Program-made: the position numbers and the translations under genes
In this document: piece after piece, positions 60,954-64,000 of the stretch
Layout: the number at the start of each line of letters is the position of its first letter
How positions within the stretch are numbered: the stretch's first letter is position 1
Assembly: GCF_005233875.1 (NCBI RefSeq)
Contig: NZ_SZPZ01000004.1
Coordinates: 372,001-436,000 of the forward strand
Length of the DNA: 64,000 nt
Source of the DNA: Kribbella jiaozuonensis
GTDB taxonomy: Bacteria > Actinomycetota > Actinomycetes > Propionibacteriales > Kribbellaceae
Direction: 5' to 3'
Notes under the pieces: model-generated
Databases searched by the model: none
Seen by the model: the letters and a program-made list of their open reading frames with translations, nothing else
Told to the model about the DNA's origin: nothing

Positions 60954-61649
60954 TCATGAGCCGAGCAGCCCGATCGCGAACGAGACGACCAGGATCGACA
61001 CCATCAGCGCCGAGACCGATTCGACGGCCATCAACAGCTTGGCCCGAACCGACAGCGGCATGGTGTCGGTGGGGCTGAAGGCCGAGGAGTTGGTGACGGA
61101 GACGTACAGGTAGTCGATGAACCCGGGAGCCCAGCCGGACTTGGCCGACGACCGCTGCGCCACTTCGCTGATCGCGTCGTGGTCCTCGTCCTGCGGGAAG
61201 CGGAAATCGGCATCGGGCAGTCCCGGTCTCTCGACCCGGAAGCGGGTGACGGGTCCGCCCCGATCGAGTTCCCAATAGGCGAGCGCGAAGACGAGCACGT
61301 TCGTCAGCCACACCTGTCCCGCGGCTGCCAGCAACTGTGCGCCCGCGGTCGCCTGGCCCGTCACCAGCGATCGGATCAGCAGCACCAACGCGGTCGTGTT
61401 GGACAACGCGATCAGCAGCACGAGGCCGATCGACAACCGCCGCAGCAACCGGTTCTCCTTGCTCATCCGGCGCGGGTTGGCCAGGACCAGCGGGATGAAC
61501 AACAGCAGCTCCAGCGCCGGGATCACGAACCGCGGGCCGATCTGCAGCGTGCTGGGCAGCACGGCGTACAGCCCGATGGCCACGATCACTCCGATTGCGG
61601 CCGGCAGCCGCGGCTCGCCCGAATGGGATTGCTTGGCTTCGTCAGGCAC
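60954..61649 (-). CDS. DUF1345-like membrane protein
   Basis: This membrane protein of 231 residues has about five to six helices. A loop near residue 180 reads YLYVSVTNSSAFSPTDTMP, which resembles the pore-like segment of DUF1345 and two-TM channels. The GTG at 61649 is the most sensible start (VPDEAKQ); longer frames reach into poorly coding sequence. Convergent with the ANTAR gene and divergent from the secreted-protein gene. Function is unknown. Confidence 0.8.
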   Translation of the reverse strand: MPDEAKQSHSGEPRLPAAIGVIVAIGLYAVLPSTLQIGPRFVIPALELLLFIPLVLANPRRMSKENRLLRRLSIGLVLLIALSNTTALVLLIRSLVTGQATAGAQLLAAAGQVWLTNVLVFALAYWELDRGGPVTRFRVERPGLPDADFRFPQDEDHDAISEVAQRSSAKSGWAPGFIDYLYVSVTNSSAFSPTDTMPLSVRAKLLMAVESVSALMVSILVVSFAIGLLGS

Positions 61650-61747
61650 GCGAGACACCCTGCCACAGCCCTTCACAACTTTCCGGCACCCGTTGGTATC
61701 GAGGTAGGCAGAAGGCTTACTTCGTACGGCGACCTGAGGGGCTGGCC

Positions 61748-62662
61748 ATGTACGGTCGATTGAGTGCTGCGGCAGCGACTGCACTTCTGCTGACAGGGAT
61801 CGCTCCAGGAGTCGCGGACGCGGGGACGACGGGTGCCGACGCGGGAGCCTGCCAACTGTTGGTCGGCTCTGTCACGCCGGGCGGTGACCACCCGTCCCTG
61901 CGCGTGACCGCCACCTCGCCGCCGACGGTGCTGCTGATGCGTAGCTACCCGGACATCTACCCTGACGGTCAGGTGCGGCTGAGCGGGACCTTTGCGAACG
62001 ATCCGGACATCACCGGCACCGGCGGGTTGTACTGGGGCAATGTGGTGATCGGCTCGACGATGTACGCCAGCGCGTACTACCTGACCGAGAACAACGAGGT
62101 CGACCGGTCCCGGGTCTACCTCAGCAGGGTCGGCGGCGGCTGGGGTGACGCGACCTTCACCGACACGACGAGGTACTGGAACTATCCCGATCCGCCCGTG
62201 TTCACCACGCAGTACTCGCTGCGCAGCAACGGCACGATCACGCGGTGGGACGGGAACTGGGGTAACAAGCAGACGGCGACCGGTTTCGCGGCGGTGAAGA
62301 CGATGGCGCTGATCAGCCAGACCGCGACGTACGACACCTTCCTCGCGAACACCCGCGGCGGCGCGCTCTACACGATCCGGATCCCCCGGACCTCGCCGCT
62401 GAAGCCGGTTGTGAAGAAGGTCCGCGACTCGACCTGGCAGGGCTTCGAGGCGCTGATCATCAGCAAGTGCGGCGTGTACGGAACCCTGCTGCTCGGCATC
62501 GACAAGGACACCCATTCCGGCTACCTGTACGCCGTTGGTCACGCCAACGGCACCGCTACCGTCATCAAAGGACTCGGCAGGGTGCCGTCGACGTTCGCCG
62601 ACCCCGTCTACTTCCGGCACGTCCTCCGTCCGGGCGACGACCAGATGCTCTTCGGCGAGTGA
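61748..62662 (+). CDS. Secreted protein of unknown function
   Basis: This protein of 304 residues has a Sec signal peptide (about 1-25, cleavage likely after VADA). The mature part is beta-rich with many aromatic and Thr residues and no recognised catalytic motif; repeated blades of the kind YLSRVGGGWGDA and YSLRSNGTITRW hint at a beta-propeller-like fold. GAGGGG lies about 7 bases before the ATG. It is convergent with the small gene at 62664, with one base between the stops. Confidence 0.75.
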   Translation: MYGRLSAAAATALLLTGIAPGVADAGTTGADAGACQLLVGSVTPGGDHPSLRVTATSPPTVLLMRSYPDIYPDGQVRLSGTFANDPDITGTGGLYWGNVVIGSTMYASAYYLTENNEVDRSRVYLSRVGGGWGDATFTDTTRYWNYPDPPVFTTQYSLRSNGTITRWDGNWGNKQTATGFAAVKTMALISQTATYDTFLANTRGGALYTIRIPRTSPLKPVVKKVRDSTWQGFEALIISKCGVYGTLLLGIDKDTHSGYLYAVGHANGTATVIKGLGRVPSTFADPVYFRHVLRPGDDQMLFGE

Positions 62663-62663
62663 C

Positions 62664-63014
62664 TCAGGACGGCCAGGTCGCCTCGGTGACCTCGCCCCCG
62701 ATGACTTCGACGCTGAGGCGGGCCGGACCGTCCGGAATGACGTGCAGGTTGTAGCGACCTTCCGGTACATCGAAGAAGACCGCGGAGTAGTTCGTCGTAC
62801 CGTCAGGTGTCGCACGCGGAACGACCGCTATGTGAGGAAAATGCGTGTGCCCGGGGTGGTGCTCGCCGGCCGGGCGGCGTTCGATCTCGGCGTCCTCGAG
62901 GTCGGCGGGCAGCGTGAGAACGATCGCGCCGACCCCGTCGCCGATGTCGAGCAGCACCGAGGAACCCTTGCCGGCGTGCGGGTTCTCCTCGGCGTTGGTC
63001 AGCGGCCTGCTCAT
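62664..63014 (-). CDS. Small hypothetical protein coupled to the DUF4331 gene
   Basis: This protein of 116 residues has no signal peptide or membrane helix. It has a beta-rich composition with GDGVGAIVLTLPADLEDAEI and a His-rich stretch (GEHHPGHTHFPH), which could bind metal. The family was not recognised. It overlaps the DUF4331 gene by ATGA, so the two are co-translated. Confidence 0.75.
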   Translation of the reverse strand: MSRPLTNAEENPHAGKGSSVLLDIGDGVGAIVLTLPADLEDAEIERRPAGEHHPGHTHFPHIAVVPRATPDGTTNYSAVFFDVPEGRYNLHVIPDGPARLSVEVIGGEVTEATWPS

Positions 63015-64000
63015 GAGACCGCGGGCATGCCGGGCTTGGAGGAGTAGCCTCCGGCCGGAGTGCCGAGGTAGGGGAACCACTTGAGGTAGTCGGAGTTGGT
63101 GTTCGACGTACCGTCCTTGATCGCACCGGCGGCGTCGTCCGGCGTGAAGGCAGGGTCGACGAGCGGGATCGTGAGACCGGCCACGGCGCGCAGTTCGACC
63201 GTGACGACGTCGTCGAAGACCCGCCGTCCGTTCGGGAACCCGGCCGCGTCGCCCGCGACCAGTCCGAGCGGGTTCGGCGACTTGGCCGGCGGTACGGCGA
63301 CGTTCAGCCGCAGCATGTCCGCCTGCACCGGCCCGGTGTAGTTCTGGAACCCGGGCACCACACCCTTCGGGATGCCGGTCAGCAGGATCGCAGCCAGGTC
63401 CGCACGCGGTTTCTTGTACGCCGCGAGCCGCGGGAACACCCCGGGGTACAGCACCGGAAGCAGCCCGGCGAGCTCCGGCTTCGTCACGTACCCGGCGAAC
63501 CGCTTGTCCCCCGACGGGGGCAGGCTGTTCCACTTGTCCTTCTCGGCCATCGGCACGATGACCTCGTTGAACAGCGGGTTGCCCAGCCGCGACACCTGCT
63601 TGTACGGGCCGTGCCAGACCGGGACGCCGCCGTCCAGGATCTTGGACTGCTGACGGCTCGCGCTCGCATAGACGCCGATCACGGATTTCGCGTCCAGGAC
63701 GTCCTTGGGCCGCCGGCCGTCGCGGGTCAGATCGCTGATCGGGACCTGGAGCGCGATCGTGTGGACGTTCGAGCCTTGCAGCCCGTTCACGCCCATCGCC
63801 GCGGCCGACGGGATCAGGTGCGCCATCTGGAACGGTCGCAGCGTGCCGAGGTCGAAGATGCTGCCGAGGTCGGCGAAGAACCCGTCGGCGCGCTGGCCGG
63901 CGAACACCTTCCGGTTGGTCCCGATCGTGTGGATCGCCTGACCGGCTAGCTTGGCGTAGTTCGGCGTACTGCGGATGCCGACGTTGACCGGCGGCGCGGC
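63011..64000 (-). CDS. DUF4331-family protein, C-terminal part (5' end outside window)
   Basis: The frame is open to base 64000, so only the last 329 codons are seen. The segment IHTIGTNRKVFAGQRADGFF and FADLGSIFDLGTLRP is typical of DUF4331, a family of secreted beta-rich proteins of unknown function found in actinobacteria. The C-terminal region SDYLKWFPYLGTPAGGYSS is also conserved. It is followed by the small gene at 62664. Confidence 0.85.
   Translation of the reverse strand, partial: AAPPVNVGIRSTPNYAKLAGQAIHTIGTNRKVFAGQRADGFFADLGSIFDLGTLRPFQMAHLIPSAAAMGVNGLQGSNVHTIALQVPISDLTRDGRRPKDVLDAKSVIGVYASASRQQSKILDGGVPVWHGPYKQVSRLGNPLFNEVIVPMAEKDKWNSLPPSGDKRFAGYVTKPELAGLLPVLYPGVFPRLAAYKKPRADLAAILLTGIPKGVVPGFQNYTGPVQADMLRLNVAVPPAKSPNPLGLVAGDAAGFPNGRRVFDDVVTVELRAVAGLTIPLVDPAFTPDDAAGAIKDGTSNTNSDYLKWFPYLGTPAGGYSSKPGMPAVS

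Noticed and set aside
1-64000. CRISPR arrays, insertion sequences, integrases and tRNA or rRNA genes
   Set aside because: Looked for regular repeat-spacer patterns, transposase motifs, cloverleaf-like ends and attachment duplications; none was seen by eye.

Overview
The window is about 70 percent G+C, has tightly packed genes with many ATGA start/stop overlaps, GTG and TTG starts, OmpR-type two-component systems, an ANTAR regulator and abundant GntR/RpiR/LysR regulators. This fits an actinobacterium; a soil member of the Propionibacteriales such as Kribbella is plausible, but that is an impression and not a proven assignment. No rRNA, tRNA, CRISPR array, insertion sequence or phage gene was seen, and no gene-free stretch exceeds 300 bases.

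Left part (1-14817): cell-envelope sensing and export. It holds the end of a histidine kinase and its response regulator, a DedA membrane protein, a lipoprotein/two-ATPase/FtsX-permease/response-regulator operon with a divergent histidine kinase, a class A penicillin-binding protein, and a response regulator/kinase pair divergent from an ABC-2 export operon. Five promoters here share one architecture: two (once three) CTCAG or TTCAG direct repeats with an 11-base period, then exactly 11 bases, then a -10 hexamer of form nAnnnT.

Middle and right (14840-60159): a large uptake-and-catabolism region. Two paralogous blocks in opposite orientation each encode a FecBCDE-type ferric-chelate ABC importer with a C45 (penicillin acyltransferase-like) Ntn-hydrolase and an alpha/beta hydrolase. 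Around them lie three proteins that fuse an aminoglycoside-phosphotransferase-like kinase to a class III PLP enzyme carrying the GNGHP signature of ammonia/phosphate-releasing phospholyases. There is also a TldD/TldE peptidase pair, a fold-II amino acid dehydratase, a proline/hydroxyproline racemase-epimerase, a P5C-reductase-like enzyme, an SDR, an aminobutyraldehyde-type dehydrogenase, a GabT-type aminotransferase, a succinate-semialdehyde-type dehydrogenase fused to a cupin, and an aconitase/isocitrate-dehydrogenase-like pair. My reading, as inference, is that the cell imports a metal chelate made of hydroxy-amine, amino acid and possibly citrate units, cuts its amide and ester bonds inside the cell, and burns the pieces for carbon and nitrogen. 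Control is by RpiR and GntR proteins with recognisable palindromic operators; no IdeR/DtxR iron box was found.

A separate minus-strand operon at 29935-32985 encodes a VIT-family metal transporter, a fused electron-transfer flavoprotein and a ChrB-N-like protein. The right edge (60180-64000) has a GAF-ANTAR regulator, a DUF1345 membrane protein, a secreted protein of unknown function, and a DUF4331 protein that runs off the window.
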